From: Phytoplasma sp041276565
GTDB taxonomy: Bacteria; Bacillota_I; Bacilli_A; Acholeplasmatales; Acholeplasmataceae
DNA length: 64,000 nucleotides
Assembly: GCF_041276565.1 (NCBI RefSeq)
Contig: NZ_JBGGGR010000001.1
Location: forward strand, 1-64,000
Reading direction: 5' to 3'
Of this stretch, positions 33,297-42,349 are shown one piece after another; position 1 is the stretch's first letter; the number at the start of each line of letters is the position of its first letter. The position numbers and the translations under genes were made by a program. The notes under the pieces were generated by a model that was not told the DNA's origin, searched no databases, and saw only the letters and a list, made by a program, of their open reading frames with translations.

Positions 33297-34607
33297 ATGA
33301 AAAATTTAATTATTTTTTTATCAAATAAAAAAAATATAATTAAAAAAATTTTTTTTACTTTTTTTATTATTTTTATTTATGTTCTTGGTACCAACATACT
33401 TATTCCTTTTTTATCAAATGATTATTATAAATATAATGCAGATCCAGTGAAATATATATCGGAAAATCCAACAAAATTTATATTGGGAAAAAACAATTTT
33501 TCTATGGATTTGTTTTTTTCTTTTCGATCTTTAAATCTTTTTTCGCTCAGTATTTTCCCTTATATTACTGCTTCGATTATAGTACAATTTTTACAAAAAC
33601 TTTTACCTTTTTTTAAAGAATGGGAAGAACAGGGTGAAAAAGGGAAATCTAAAATTAATTTAACTACTAGAATTTTGACTTTATTTTTCGCTGTGGCACA
33701 AGGATGGCCGATGTTGATTATTAATGCTAAAATTTTGGATAAAGGTTACTATATACTTACACTCTTTTTTTTAGTAGTTGGTGTGTTTATTTGTATTTGG
33801 CTCGCCGATTTGATAACTTCAAAAGGAGTAGGAAACGGAGTTTCTGTTTTAATAGTTATTGGTATCGTCGGTAAATTATTTAAGACTTTTAAATATTTAT
33901 TAGGTGTCATAATAAAAGAAGGTTATGTTCACGTAACAAAAGAACATTTAATTCCTAGAATGATAGTTTTATTTTTATTTCTTGTTTTATTGGTATTAAC
34001 CATTATTTTATATTTAGGTTATTTAAAAATACCTATTAATTATGCAACAGATAAAAATGATGATACAATTGATAAATATATTCCTATTAAGATGAATATA
34101 TTTGGTATTATGCCAATTATTCTAGCTGATACATTTCTAAGTTTAACAAATACTATTGACATATTTTTTCCTAAAAATGATTTTATAAAGATGTTTCAAG
34201 AATCTCGTCCACAATTAGGAATAGCATTTTTTATTTATCTTTTATTGATTCTGTTATTTTCTTTTTTTTCTTCTTTTATGAGTATTAATCCTAATAGTAT
34301 TTCTGAACATTTATCAAAACAAAATGCTTATTTAAAAGATACTAAACCAGGTGTAGAAACTGTTAAAACGGTAACTCATAAAATGTTTAAAGTTGTTTTT
34401 ATTGGCGCTATTTTTTTAACTTTATTAGCTGCTTCACCTGATATAATTAATTTTGTTTTAAAACAATTGGGTTATAAAGAAGTAGCAGATGGAATTCCTT
34501 TTGGTGGTACTAGTTTGTTAATTGTTGTTGGTACTACCATAGAATGTATACAAAATATGAAAGAAAAAAATACTAATGTTAAACAAACTTATAATAAATT
34601 TTTTTAA
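33297..34607 (+). CDS. secY: Preprotein translocase subunit SecY
   Basis: Channel of the Sec translocase. The 436 residues form about ten transmembrane helices, with plug-region sequence, LSIFPYITASIIVQFLQKLLP in TM2, LADLITSKGVGNGVSVLI, and the loop before TM8. The last cytoplasmic segment is TSLLIVVGTTIECIQNMKEK. It follows rplO by 9 bases; AAGG overlaps the rplO stop. adk, usual next gene, is missing and map follows. In phytoplasmas, Sec is the known export route for effector proteins (established for the group). Confidence 0.95.
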   Translation: MKNLIIFLSNKKNIIKKIFFTFFIIFIYVLGTNILIPFLSNDYYKYNADPVKYISENPTKFILGKNNFSMDLFFSFRSLNLFSLSIFPYITASIIVQFLQKLLPFFKEWEEQGEKGKSKINLTTRILTLFFAVAQGWPMLIINAKILDKGYYILTLFFLVVGVFICIWLADLITSKGVGNGVSVLIVIGIVGKLFKTFKYLLGVIIKEGYVHVTKEHLIPRMIVLFLFLVLLVLTIILYLGYLKIPINYATDKNDDTIDKYIPIKMNIFGIMPIILADTFLSLTNTIDIFFPKNDFIKMFQESRPQLGIAFFIYLLLILLFSFFSSFMSINPNSISEHLSKQNAYLKDTKPGVETVKTVTHKMFKVVFIGAIFLTLLAASPDIINFVLKQLGYKEVADGIPFGGTSLLIVVGTTIECIQNMKEKNTNVKQTYNKFF

Positions 34608-34690
34608 TATTTAGGTTTTTTTAAAAAAATGATATATATTAATTTATGTAAAAATTAATTTATAATAAAAAAAGGTTGTTTATTTTTTAT

Positions 34691-35434
34691 ATGTTATCAA
34701 TTAAATCTGTAGATGAAATTGTTTTAATGAGAGAAGCAGGAAAGATCTTGATTTCTATAAGAAAAGAATTAGTGACTTTTTTAAAAGCAGGAATATCTAC
34801 TTTTGATTTAGATATGAAAGCTCGTGATATAATTAAAAAACATGGAGTTGTTTCCGCTTTTAAAGGTTATCAGTCATATGGCGGATATACTTGTATTTCG
34901 ATAAATGAAACTGTAGTACACGGCTTACCTTCTAAAAAAAAAATTATTAAATCAGGTGATATAATTACTATTGATTTAGGAATTAAATATAAAGGTTATT
35001 TTGTAGATGCTGCTTGGACTTATTATGTAGACGATGTTCCCGAAGAAATTAAATTCTTTGTAGAAAATACTAAAAAAGCTTTATTTTTAGGAATCGAACA
35101 AGTGAAGCCTGGTAATAGAATTTCTGATATTTCACGCGCTATAGGAAAATTTGGAAAAAAATTTAATTATGGTATAGTAGAAGTATTTTCAGGACATGGA
35201 ATCGGAAAAAGTTTACATGAAGAACCTTATATTTTTAATTTTGATTTTTTTACAAAGGATTATATTTTGAAACCAGGAATGACTTTTTGTATTGAACCTA
35301 TGTTCACATTAGGAAGTAAAGAAATTAAAATTTTAGAAGATGGTTGGAGTGCTGTTACTTCTGATTCTAGTTTAAGTGCTCATTTTGAACATACAATTTT
35401 AGTTACTGAAAAAGGATATGAAATTTTAACATAA
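34691..35434 (+). CDS. map: Methionine aminopeptidase, type I
   Basis: Removes initiator Met. The 247 residues carry metal ligands in TIDLGIKYKGYFVDAAWTYYV (D and D), GHGIGKSLHEEP (H), CIEPMFTLGS (E) and HFEHTILVTEKG (E). I choose ATG 34691; a TTG at 34676 abuts the AAAGG site (34671-34675). The spacing of 15 bases from that site is long. Gene order secY-map-infA lacks adk. Confidence 0.95.
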   Translation: MLSIKSVDEIVLMREAGKILISIRKELVTFLKAGISTFDLDMKARDIIKKHGVVSAFKGYQSYGGYTCISINETVVHGLPSKKKIIKSGDIITIDLGIKYKGYFVDAAWTYYVDDVPEEIKFFVENTKKALFLGIEQVKPGNRISDISRAIGKFGKKFNYGIVEVFSGHGIGKSLHEEPYIFNFDFFTKDYILKPGMTFCIEPMFTLGSKEIKILEDGWSAVTSDSSLSAHFEHTILVTEKGYEILT

Positions 35435-35475
35435 AAAAATAAATATTCGTTATAAAGGAAAAAATAATTAAAATT

Positions 35476-35667
35476 ATGAATGATGAAGTTGTTGATGCTA
35501 TAGTTGTTGGGATATTGCCTAACGCTAAATTCAAAGTAGAACTTCCTGATAAAAGAGTTATTGTTGCTTATATTTCTGGCAAAATACGTATTAATAAAAT
35601 TCGTATTTTATTAGGTGATAAAGTAAAAGTAGATTATAAAGGTCGTATTATTTATCGTTATATTTAA
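35476..35667 (+). CDS. infA: Translation initiation factor IF-1
   Basis: A 63-residue OB-fold protein: VDAIVVGILPNAKFKVELPDKRVIVAYISGKIRINKIRILLGDKVKVDY (shown in part) and RIIYRY. It is about eight residues shorter than the usual 72: the loop between VKVDY and GRI lacks the SPYDLTR segment. AAAGGA is about 20 bases upstream. Its place between map and rpmJ is canonical. Confidence 0.93.
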   Translation: MNDEVVDAIVVGILPNAKFKVELPDKRVIVAYISGKIRINKIRILLGDKVKVDYKGRIIYRYI

Positions 35668-35710
35668 AAAAGTATTAGTTCTTTTCGTATAAAAAAGGAG
35701 ATATTATAAT

Positions 35711-35827
35711 ATGAAAGTTCGAGCTTCTGTTAAAAAACGTAGTGCCGATGATATTATTGTACGTCGTAAAAAAAGAATTTATATTATAAACAAAAAAAAA
35801 CGTCGTCATAATCAAAGACAAGGTTGA
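35711..35827 (+). CDS. rpmJ: 50S ribosomal protein L36, cysteine-free type
   Basis: A 38-residue gene: MKVRASVKKRSADDIIVRRK, then KKRIYIINKKKRRHNQRQG. The N-terminal MKVR.SVKK and C-terminal KH.QRQG pattern of L36 is clear, but all zinc-ribbon residues (three Cys and one His in the zinc form) are replaced, so it is a C-minus L36. AAAAAGGAG lies 11 bases before the ATG. It ends in TGA. Confidence 0.93.
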   Translation: MKVRASVKKRSADDIIVRRKKRIYIINKKKRRHNQRQG

Positions 35828-35848
35828 AATAGAAAGGATTTTTAAAAA

Positions 35849-36241
35849 ATGGTAAGAATTGCTGGAGTAGATATTCCAAATAACAAAACAGTATTTATTG
35901 CTTTAACTTATATTTACGGTATTGGTACACAAACTTCTAAAAAAATTTTAAATGACTTAAATATTGACGGAAATATTAGAGTTAATCAATTGAGCGAAAC
36001 TCAATTATCTACTATTAGAAGTGAATTAAATAAGTTTAGTTTAGAAGGAGTTTTAAGAAGAGAAATTACTTTAAATATCAAAAGATTGATGGAAATTGGT
36101 TGTGATAGAGGGATTCATCATCGTAAAGGATTACCTGTTAGAGGACAAAAAACTCGTAATAACGCTAAAACAGCTAAAAGAAATCTTAAAAAAGTGACTT
36201 TGAGTAATAAAAAAGTTAACAAAGGACCGAAAAGAGGATAA
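35849..36241 (+). CDS. rpsM: 30S ribosomal protein S13
   Basis: A 130-residue protein: MVRIAGVDIPNNKTVFIALTYIYGIG, LSTIRSELNKFSLEGVLRREITLNIKRLMEIG (shown in part) and RGIHHRKGLPVRGQKTRNNAKT. The C-terminal tail is longer and very basic (KGPKRG). GAAAGGA lies 10 bases before the ATG. Confidence 0.96.
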   Translation: MVRIAGVDIPNNKTVFIALTYIYGIGTQTSKKILNDLNIDGNIRVNQLSETQLSTIRSELNKFSLEGVLRREITLNIKRLMEIGCDRGIHHRKGLPVRGQKTRNNAKTAKRNLKKVTLSNKKVNKGPKRG

Positions 36242-36247
36242 TTAATC

Positions 36248-36637
36248 ATGGTACAAAAAAGAAAAAACAAAAAGAAAAAAATTAAAAAAAATATTCCTGT
36301 AGGTATAGCTCATATTCAAGCTACTTTTAACAATACTATTGTTACTATTACAGATTTATCAGGAAATACTGTTTCTTGGTGTAACGCTGGTTCTTTAGGA
36401 TATAAAGGAAGTAAAAAATCTACTTCGTATATAGCACAACAAGTAGCAAAAAAAGCTTCTGTATTAGCTCAAGAACAAGGAATGAAACAAATTGAGGTAT
36501 TCGTTAAAGGACCAGGAGTTGGTAGAGAAACTTCAATCCGTTCTTTACAAGAATCTGGTTTAGAAATTACCGCTATTAAAGATGTAACACCTTTACCACA
36601 TAATGGTTGTAGACCACCTAAACGTCCTCGTGGTTAA
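36248..36637 (+). CDS. rpsK: 30S ribosomal protein S11
   Basis: A 129-residue protein: GIAHIQATFNNTIVTITDLSGNTVSW, GYKGSKKSTSYIAQQVAKKA, VFVKGPGVGRETSIRSLQ and ITAIKDVTPLPHNGCRPPKRPRG (shown in part). The gap to rpsM is 6 bases. It forms the 30S platform. Confidence 0.97.
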   Translation: MVQKRKNKKKKIKKNIPVGIAHIQATFNNTIVTITDLSGNTVSWCNAGSLGYKGSKKSTSYIAQQVAKKASVLAQEQGMKQIEVFVKGPGVGRETSIRSLQESGLEITAIKDVTPLPHNGCRPPKRPRG

Positions 36638-36654
36638 TTTGTAAGGAGTATATA

Positions 36655-37611
36655 ATGGAGAAATTAAAATTTATAAAGCCTAATATGGTTGTTGATGAAA
36701 TAGAATCAGACGAATTTAATGGAAAATTTAGCATTTATCCTTTAGAAAAAGGCTTAGGGATTACTATTGGTAATTCTGTAAGAAGAATTTTGTTATCTTC
36801 CCTTCCAGGAGCTTCTATTGTTAATTTTCAAATTGAAGGTGTTAGTCATTATTTTAGTGTTATTCCTGGTGTTTTAGAAGACGTTATGACTATTGTTTTG
36901 AATTTGAAAAAAATTGTTGTCGCTGTTGATTCTGAAGAAGATGATTTTGAAGCTAAGTTACACATTAATGCCACTGGTGACAAAATAGTAACTGCTGGTG
37001 ATTTTGATTCTGTTGCTGGTGTTAGAATTGTTAATAAAGAACAAGTAATAGCTACTTTATCAGCAAATGTTAATTTTAAAATGGAAGTTACTGTTAGAAA
37101 AGGGATCGGTTACGTATCATCTGATGATAACAAAGCTTATTCTAATAATCAATTTGGAATAATTGCGGTTGATTCTTTATATACTCCTGTTTTAAGAGTC
37201 GCTTATAACGTGGAACAAAAAATTAATAATAAAGAACAATTAAATTTAGAAATAGAAACTAATAAGTCAATTACATCAAAAAAAGCTTTATCAATAGCAT
37301 CTAAAATTTTAATCGATCATTTAAACGTTTTAGTTAATTTATCTGAACAAGTACAAAATCAAAACTTTATTTATGAACCTAAAATAGAAACTTATAATCA
37401 CGCTTTAAATTTAAGAATCGATCAATTAGGTATATCAGTTAGATTATTTAATAGTTTAAAAAAATCTGGTATTAATACAGTAAAAGAACTAGTAGAAAAA
37501 GGCGAAAGAAACATTTCTAAATTAAATAGTTTAGGAAAAAAATCTTTCGAAGAATTAAAAAACAAAATGAAAGAATTAGAAATTTCTTTTCAAAATGATA
37601 ATTTAATTTAG
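36655..37611 (+). CDS. rpoA: DNA-directed RNA polymerase alpha subunit
   Basis: A 318-residue protein. The assembly domain contains FSIYPLEKGLGITIGNSVRRILLSSLPGAS (shown in part), GVLEDVMTIVLNLK and the TITTDGS-like loop. The C-terminal domain (about 250-315) has LRIDQLGISVRLFNSLKKSGINTVKELV. AAGGAG lies 9 bases before the ATG. Confidence 0.97.
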   Translation: MEKLKFIKPNMVVDEIESDEFNGKFSIYPLEKGLGITIGNSVRRILLSSLPGASIVNFQIEGVSHYFSVIPGVLEDVMTIVLNLKKIVVAVDSEEDDFEAKLHINATGDKIVTAGDFDSVAGVRIVNKEQVIATLSANVNFKMEVTVRKGIGYVSSDDNKAYSNNQFGIIAVDSLYTPVLRVAYNVEQKINNKEQLNLEIETNKSITSKKALSIASKILIDHLNVLVNLSEQVQNQNFIYEPKIETYNHALNLRIDQLGISVRLFNSLKKSGINTVKELVEKGERNISKLNSLGKKSFEELKNKMKELEISFQNDNLI

Positions 37612-37769
37612 CTAAATTAAATTTTTTTTATTTTATTTATTTGATTTATAAAACTAATATTTTTATTTTTTATTTAAAACTTTTATTAAAATATAAAGGT
37701 ATAGAAAATAAAAAAATATTACTTCATAAATAAATTTTATTTTTATTATTAATAAAAGGTGTAATATAG

Positions 37770-38126
37770 ATGAAATATAGTAAATTAAGACGTAATTCGT
37801 CTCAAAGAAAAGCTTTATTAAGAAATTTAGTTTCTGATTTGATTATTCATAGCCAAATTTTTACTACAGAATCTAAAGCTAAAGAACTTAGTAGAACTTT
37901 TGAAAAAATTATTACTTTAAGTAAAAAAAATACCTTATCTGCTAGAAGAATAGTATCGACTTTATTATTTGATAAAAAGATAGATTCTGAAACAACTGTT
38001 TTACAAAAATTATTCGAAGATATCTCTCCTAAATATCAAACTCAAACAAGCGGATACACAAGAATTATAAAAACCGAACCTCGTAGAGGAGATTCATCTT
38101 TTATGGCTCTTATTTCCTTAGTTTAA
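37770..38126 (+). CDS. rplQ: 50S ribosomal protein L17
   Basis: A 118-residue protein: KLRRNSSQRKALLRNLVSDLIIHSQIFTTESKAKEL (shown in part), and TSGYTRIIKTEPRRGDSSFMALISLV. A 158-base AT-rich gap separates it from rpoA, larger than other gaps in the alpha operon, so a separate promoter is possible. It closes the ribosomal block. Confidence 0.96.
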   Translation: MKYSKLRRNSSQRKALLRNLVSDLIIHSQIFTTESKAKELSRTFEKIITLSKKNTLSARRIVSTLLFDKKIDSETTVLQKLFEDISPKYQTQTSGYTRIIKTEPRRGDSSFMALISLV

Positions 38127-38244
38127 TATTTATTTTGAATAATATTTAGATAAAAAAGATAAAAAAATATTCAAATAAATAAAATAAAAGGAATTTTAAT
38201 ATAAATTTTAATAATATATCAAATAGGAGAAATATAAATTAAAG

Positions 38245-39063
38245 ATGATAGTTATTAAAAATTTAGGTTTTAATTATAAAAATAAAAAAATTTTTAATAA
38301 TTTAAATTTAGAAATTCTTATTGGAAATTGGATTTCAATTATAGGCAAAAACGGTTCAGGTAAAAGTACTTTAGCCAAAATTTTAATTGGTTTATTAAAA
38401 CAAAACGAAGGGCAAATTTTTATTGATGGTCGAGAATTAATAGAAGACAATTTATCAGAAATACGTTCTTTGATGGGTATTGTTTTTCAAAATCCTGATT
38501 ATCAATTTGTCGGTTTAGATGTTAAAAGTGATATCGCTTTTGGCTTAGAAAATCAATTATTATCTAGAAAAGAAATGCAAAAAAGAATTGAAAAATATTC
38601 TCGTATGATGAATATAAATCATTTGTTAGATAAAAAACCTCAAGACTTATCCGGAGGACAAAAACAAAAAGTAGCTATAACTTCTGTTTTAGTTATGGAA
38701 CCAAAAATTATTATTTTTGATGAACCAACATCTTTTTTAGATCCTCAAGGTGCTAAGGAAATTTTTGATATTATTTATAATATTTCCAAAGAACAAAATA
38801 AAATTTTAATAACTATTACACATGATTTGAATTTCGCTTTAAAAAGCGATAAAATTCTTCTTTTAGAAGAAGGTAATTTGGAACAATATTGGCCTTTAGA
38901 ATTATTAGAAAACTATGATTTTGCTCAAAAATATTTTAATTATTTGCCATTATCTATGAAAATTAATTATGAATTACAGAAAAGATTGGATTCGAAAGAC
39001 ATAAATAAAGAATTTTTTAATAAATTAAAGGATGCTTTATGGGAATACACTTTAAAGATGTAG
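38245..39063 (+). CDS. ecfA1: ECF transporter ATPase A1
   Basis: One of two ATPases powering energy-coupling-factor uptake of vitamins or metals. The 272-residue protein has Walker A GKNGSGKSTLAK, Q-loop VFQNPDYQFVG, signature LSGGQKQKVAI, Walker B IIIFDEPTSFLD and switch His in THDLN. The C-terminal region extends past 240 as usual for EcfA. Its end overlaps ecfA2 by 25 bases. Location after rplQ is conserved in Firmicutes. Confidence 0.93.
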   Translation: MIVIKNLGFNYKNKKIFNNLNLEILIGNWISIIGKNGSGKSTLAKILIGLLKQNEGQIFIDGRELIEDNLSEIRSLMGIVFQNPDYQFVGLDVKSDIAFGLENQLLSRKEMQKRIEKYSRMMNINHLLDKKPQDLSGGQKQKVAITSVLVMEPKIIIFDEPTSFLDPQGAKEIFDIIYNISKEQNKILITITHDLNFALKSDKILLLEEGNLEQYWPLELLENYDFAQKYFNYLPLSMKINYELQKRLDSKDINKEFFNKLKDALWEYTLKM

Positions 39064-39908
39064 TTTTTTATTATAACAAAAAAAATAATCCAGTTTTTAA
39101 TAAAATTAATTTAAAAATCAATGCGCGAAGTGATTTCATTGCTTTAATTGGTAAAATAGGTTCAGGAAAATCCACTTTAGTTCAATTAATGAATAGTTTA
39201 TTAGTTCCTAATGAAGGTTATATAAAGGTTTTTGATCAAAAAATAGATAAACGTACATCCCTCCAAGATATAACATCTTTGAAAAAAAAAATAGGATTAG
39301 TATTTCAATTTCCTGAATATCAAATTTTTGAAAATACTGTTTTGAAAGATGTTATGTTTGGGCCTAGAAATTTTAAGAAAACAAAATTAGAAGCAGAACA
39401 AAAAGCTATTGAAGCTTTAAAACAGGTAGGCATTGAAAGTGATTTATTTGAATCGTCTCCTTTTAGATTATCTGAAGGACAACAAAGAAAAGTCGCTATT
39501 GCTGGTATTTTGGCTATGGAACCTTCTATTTTGATTTTGGATGAACCTACTAGAGGTTTAGATGTAGATGGTCAAAAACAAATTATGAATATTTTAAAAA
39601 ATAAAAATGAAAATGATAAAAATACTATCATTTTTATTACTCACGATATTGATTTAGTAGCCGAATACGCAAATAAAGTTCTTTTTTTAGATGATAATGA
39701 AATTAAATTTTTTGGTTCCAAAGAAGATTTTTTTACTAGTTTTTCTTTAGAAAAATTAAATTTTTTAATTCCGCAAAATTTTAAGATTTTGAAATTTTTA
39801 AACAAAGAATTAAGAATTCCTTTTGATTATAAATATTCTTATTCAGACATTCTAAAATATTTAGAAGAAATTTGTAAAGGTAACGTTGAATTCGATGGAG
39901 ATCGTTAA
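39039..39908 (+). CDS. ecfA2: ECF transporter ATPase A2
   Basis: A 289-residue second ATPase: Walker A GKIGSGKSTLVQ, Q-loop FQFPEYQIF, signature LSEGQQRKVAIAG (LSGGQ with E for the first G), Walker B ILILDEPTRGLD and THDID. AAGGAT lies before the ATG inside ecfA1. FPEYQ and RRVAIAG-type variants are typical of EcfA2. Confidence 0.93.
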   Translation: MGIHFKDVVFYYNKKNNPVFNKINLKINARSDFIALIGKIGSGKSTLVQLMNSLLVPNEGYIKVFDQKIDKRTSLQDITSLKKKIGLVFQFPEYQIFENTVLKDVMFGPRNFKKTKLEAEQKAIEALKQVGIESDLFESSPFRLSEGQQRKVAIAGILAMEPSILILDEPTRGLDVDGQKQIMNILKNKNENDKNTIIFITHDIDLVAEYANKVLFLDDNEIKFFGSKEDFFTSFSLEKLNFLIPQNFKILKFLNKELRIPFDYKYSYSDILKYLEEICKGNVEFDGDR

Positions 39909-40920
39909 TAGAAGATATGATTCTAATAAAAATGCGAAATCTTTTGTACATTCAATTCATCCTTGCTTAAAAATTGTTTTAATTATTTTGATTTTTAAAA
40001 TTATTTTTAGTTTAAAATCTCAGCATTTTAATGCTTTTTTCGAATTTGGAACTTCATTACAACCAACATTAAAGGTTATTTTTTGTTTGGTTTATTTTCT
40101 TTTTTTTACTTTTATTTTCTTTTTTTTGTTTAAAATAGTGGGTTATTCTTTCGGAAAATTAATTAAACAAATTGCAGGGTTTAAATTTATTTTCTTTTTT
40201 AGTTTTCTTTTACGTTTATCCACCGAAGCTCCTTCAAATAATGTTTTAAGTTATGATTTTTGGATTTGGGATATAGGACATGCATATTTATATATCCTTT
40301 TATTTATTTCATTATATCTTTTTTCTTTGTTTGTATTGAAAAAAAAAAATTATAGAAGAATATATTTTCTTTTTCTTTTTGTTTTTTTTTGTATATTACC
40401 TTCGTTTTATCGATCTAAATCATATCCTGTATATATTCAAAAAACAGATTTGTTTAATATTTTTTTAATTTTTATCAGCCTTTTTTTATTTTTAATGATA
40501 AATATTTTAATGAAAGAAATCAATTCTTTTGTTGAAATCAATGACGGTTTAGAAATGTTTTTAAAACCTTTAAAGAAAATAAAAGTTCCTGTCGAAATTA
40601 TAACTCTTATGTTGTCTATGATTTTTATGTCTATTCCTTTTTTATTAGAAGAAACTAAAAAAATTTTTAAAGCTCAATTATCCAGAGGACTGAATTTTTA
40701 TACCAATAATATTTTTAAAAAAATTTATTATTTGCTTTCTTTATTGATCCCTATTTTTGTTTTATCTTTTAAAAAATCTTTTGTTTTATCTAACGCTATG
40801 GAAACCAGAGGATTCGTTTTAGGAAAAGAACGTACCAAATTAGTTTCATATCGAATGAAAAAAAATGATTATTTTATATTGTTTTTCTTTTTATTTTTTT
40901 TCATATTAAGTTTTTTTTAA
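39886..40920 (+). CDS. ecfT: ECF transporter transmembrane subunit T
   Basis: A 344-residue membrane protein with an N-terminal SIHPCLKI motif, about 6-8 hydrophobic helices and the coupling-helix segments SRGLNFY and METRGFVLGKERTKL (ARG motifs of EcfT). It is longer than most EcfT (about 265) because of an extra hydrophobic stretch in the middle (about 90-200). Start could be TTG 39886 (5 bases after AAAGG) or ATG 39895; both overlap ecfA2. No substrate-binding S subunit is adjacent. Confidence 0.88.
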   Translation: MNSMEIVNRRYDSNKNAKSFVHSIHPCLKIVLIILIFKIIFSLKSQHFNAFFEFGTSLQPTLKVIFCLVYFLFFTFIFFFLFKIVGYSFGKLIKQIAGFKFIFFFSFLLRLSTEAPSNNVLSYDFWIWDIGHAYLYILLFISLYLFSLFVLKKKNYRRIYFLFLFVFFCILPSFYRSKSYPVYIQKTDLFNIFLIFISLFLFLMINILMKEINSFVEINDGLEMFLKPLKKIKVPVEIITLMLSMIFMSIPFLLEETKKIFKAQLSRGLNFYTNNIFKKIYYLLSLLIPIFVLSFKKSFVLSNAMETRGFVLGKERTKLVSYRMKKNDYFILFFFLFFFILSFF

Positions 40921-40979
40921 TAAAATATTAATAAATATATTTTTTTATTTTGGCAAATATATTCAAAAAGAGGTTTTGT

Positions 40980-41714
40980 TTGGGAAGAACTAATTATAAA
41001 TTAATTTTGAGTTATGACGGTACGAATTATTATGGTTATCAAAAACAACTTAAATTCATAACAGTTCAATCAGTTTTAGAAAATGCATTATTTAAGGTAA
41101 CTAAGAAAAAAATCCATACGATATCAGCTAGTCGTACTGATAAAGGTGTTCATGCGGAAGGTCAAGTTGTCAGTTTTCAAACTGATTTTCTTATTCCGCC
41201 TGATATTTTAAAAAAATCTTTAAATAAAATTATGCCTTGTGATATTTTAGTTGTTGATATTGAGATATTATCACATGATTTTCATGCGCGTTATCACACC
41301 AAATCTAAAATTTATAAGTATGTTTTTTCTAAAAAAGAATTAAATCCTTTTGATTGTCGTTTTCAAGTATATTTAAAAGATATCGATTTTTCTCTCATTA
41401 AAGAAGCACTCCATTTAATCGCAGGAGAGAAAAATTTTATCTTGTTTACTAGCAACAAAGATATAAAAAAAAGTACCATTAAATATATTTATAAAGTTTT
41501 TTTTGAAGAAACAAAAGAACAATTTTTACTTTTTTTTCATGGAAAAGGTTTTTTAAAACAGATGATTCTTTTGTTAGTAGGGTTTTTAATTTATATAGGA
41601 CAAAGAAAAAAAAGTTTATTAGATTTTCAAGATATGTTAAATGTAAAAAATAATAAAAGATTTACTTTTGCAGCTCCTTCAAATGGTTTGTTTTTGCAAA
41701 AAATTTTTTATTAA
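40980..41714 (+). CDS. truA: tRNA pseudouridine synthase A
   Basis: Makes pseudouridine at positions 38-40 of tRNA anticodon arms. It has NYKLILSYDGTNYYGYQKQ at the N-terminus, the catalytic Asp in SASRTDKGVHAEGQVVSF, and GKGFLKQMILLLVGFLIYIG near the end. I start at TTG 40980, 6 bases after AGAGG (40969-40973), which gives the normal N-terminus; a frame from 40950 includes that site. Conserved next to ecfT. Confidence 0.94.
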   Translation: MGRTNYKLILSYDGTNYYGYQKQLKFITVQSVLENALFKVTKKKIHTISASRTDKGVHAEGQVVSFQTDFLIPPDILKKSLNKIMPCDILVVDIEILSHDFHARYHTKSKIYKYVFSKKELNPFDCRFQVYLKDIDFSLIKEALHLIAGEKNFILFTSNKDIKKSTIKYIYKVFFEETKEQFLLFFHGKGFLKQMILLLVGFLIYIGQRKKSLLDFQDMLNVKNNKRFTFAAPSNGLFLQKIFY

Positions 41715-41728
41715 AAAAGGAAAATATT

Positions 41729-42349
41729 ATGTTTATTTCTTTTGAAGGCGGAGATGGTTCAGGAAAAACTACTTTATCTCAAATTTTATTTCAAAAAATG
41801 AGTAAAAAATTTCCTGTTATTTTAACAAAAGAACCTGGTGGAGGAAATTTATTTAATATTCGAATGCGAGAAATTTTAATTAATTTTTTTGATAAAATCG
41901 ATTCCCATACTGAAGCTTTATTGTATGCAGCAGATAGAACAGAACATTTAAAAAAAGTTATTTTACCTGCTTTAAAAGATAATAAAATAGTTATTTGTGA
42001 TCGTTATTTAGATTCATCTTTTGCATATCAAGGGTATGGAAGAGGTTTAGACGAAAATTTTATTAAAAAAATTAATTTTTTATCTTTACAACATTTACCT
42101 CAAATTACTTTTTATTTAGATTTAGATCCGAATATTGGTATTCAAAGATTAAAAAACACAAGAAAAAACAAAATAGAATATTTTGATTTAAAACAAATTA
42201 CTTTTCATCAGAAAGTAAGAGAAGGTTTTTTAAAACTTTGTGATGAATATCCTGAAAGAATTCATAAATTAGACGCTAGCGCTTCTGTAGAAACGCTTGT
42301 ATCTATCATCGAAAATAAAATTGAGAAGTTATTCCGAATAAAAATATGA
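41729..42349 (+). CDS. tmk: Thymidylate kinase
   Basis: Phosphorylates dTMP to dTDP, downstream of thyA. The 206-residue enzyme has P-loop FEGGDGSGKTT, LTKEPGGG, and the DRY motif VICDRYLDSSFAYQGYGRGL. AAAAGGAAAA is upstream. Stop and the next start overlap (ATGA). Phytoplasma mobile units often carry tmk copies (known for the group), but this one sits in the standard tmk-holB-rsmI order and is the housekeeping gene. Confidence 0.95.
   Translation: MFISFEGGDGSGKTTLSQILFQKMSKKFPVILTKEPGGGNLFNIRMREILINFFDKIDSHTEALLYAADRTEHLKKVILPALKDNKIVICDRYLDSSFAYQGYGRGLDENFIKKINFLSLQHLPQITFYLDLDPNIGIQRLKNTRKNKIEYFDLKQITFHQKVREGFLKLCDEYPERIHKLDASASVETLVSIIENKIEKLFRIKI

Noticed and set aside
41729..42349. tmk as a sign of a potential mobile unit
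   Set aside because: It is in the standard truA-tmk-holB-rsmI context with no ssb, dnaB, dnaG or transposase genes nearby.
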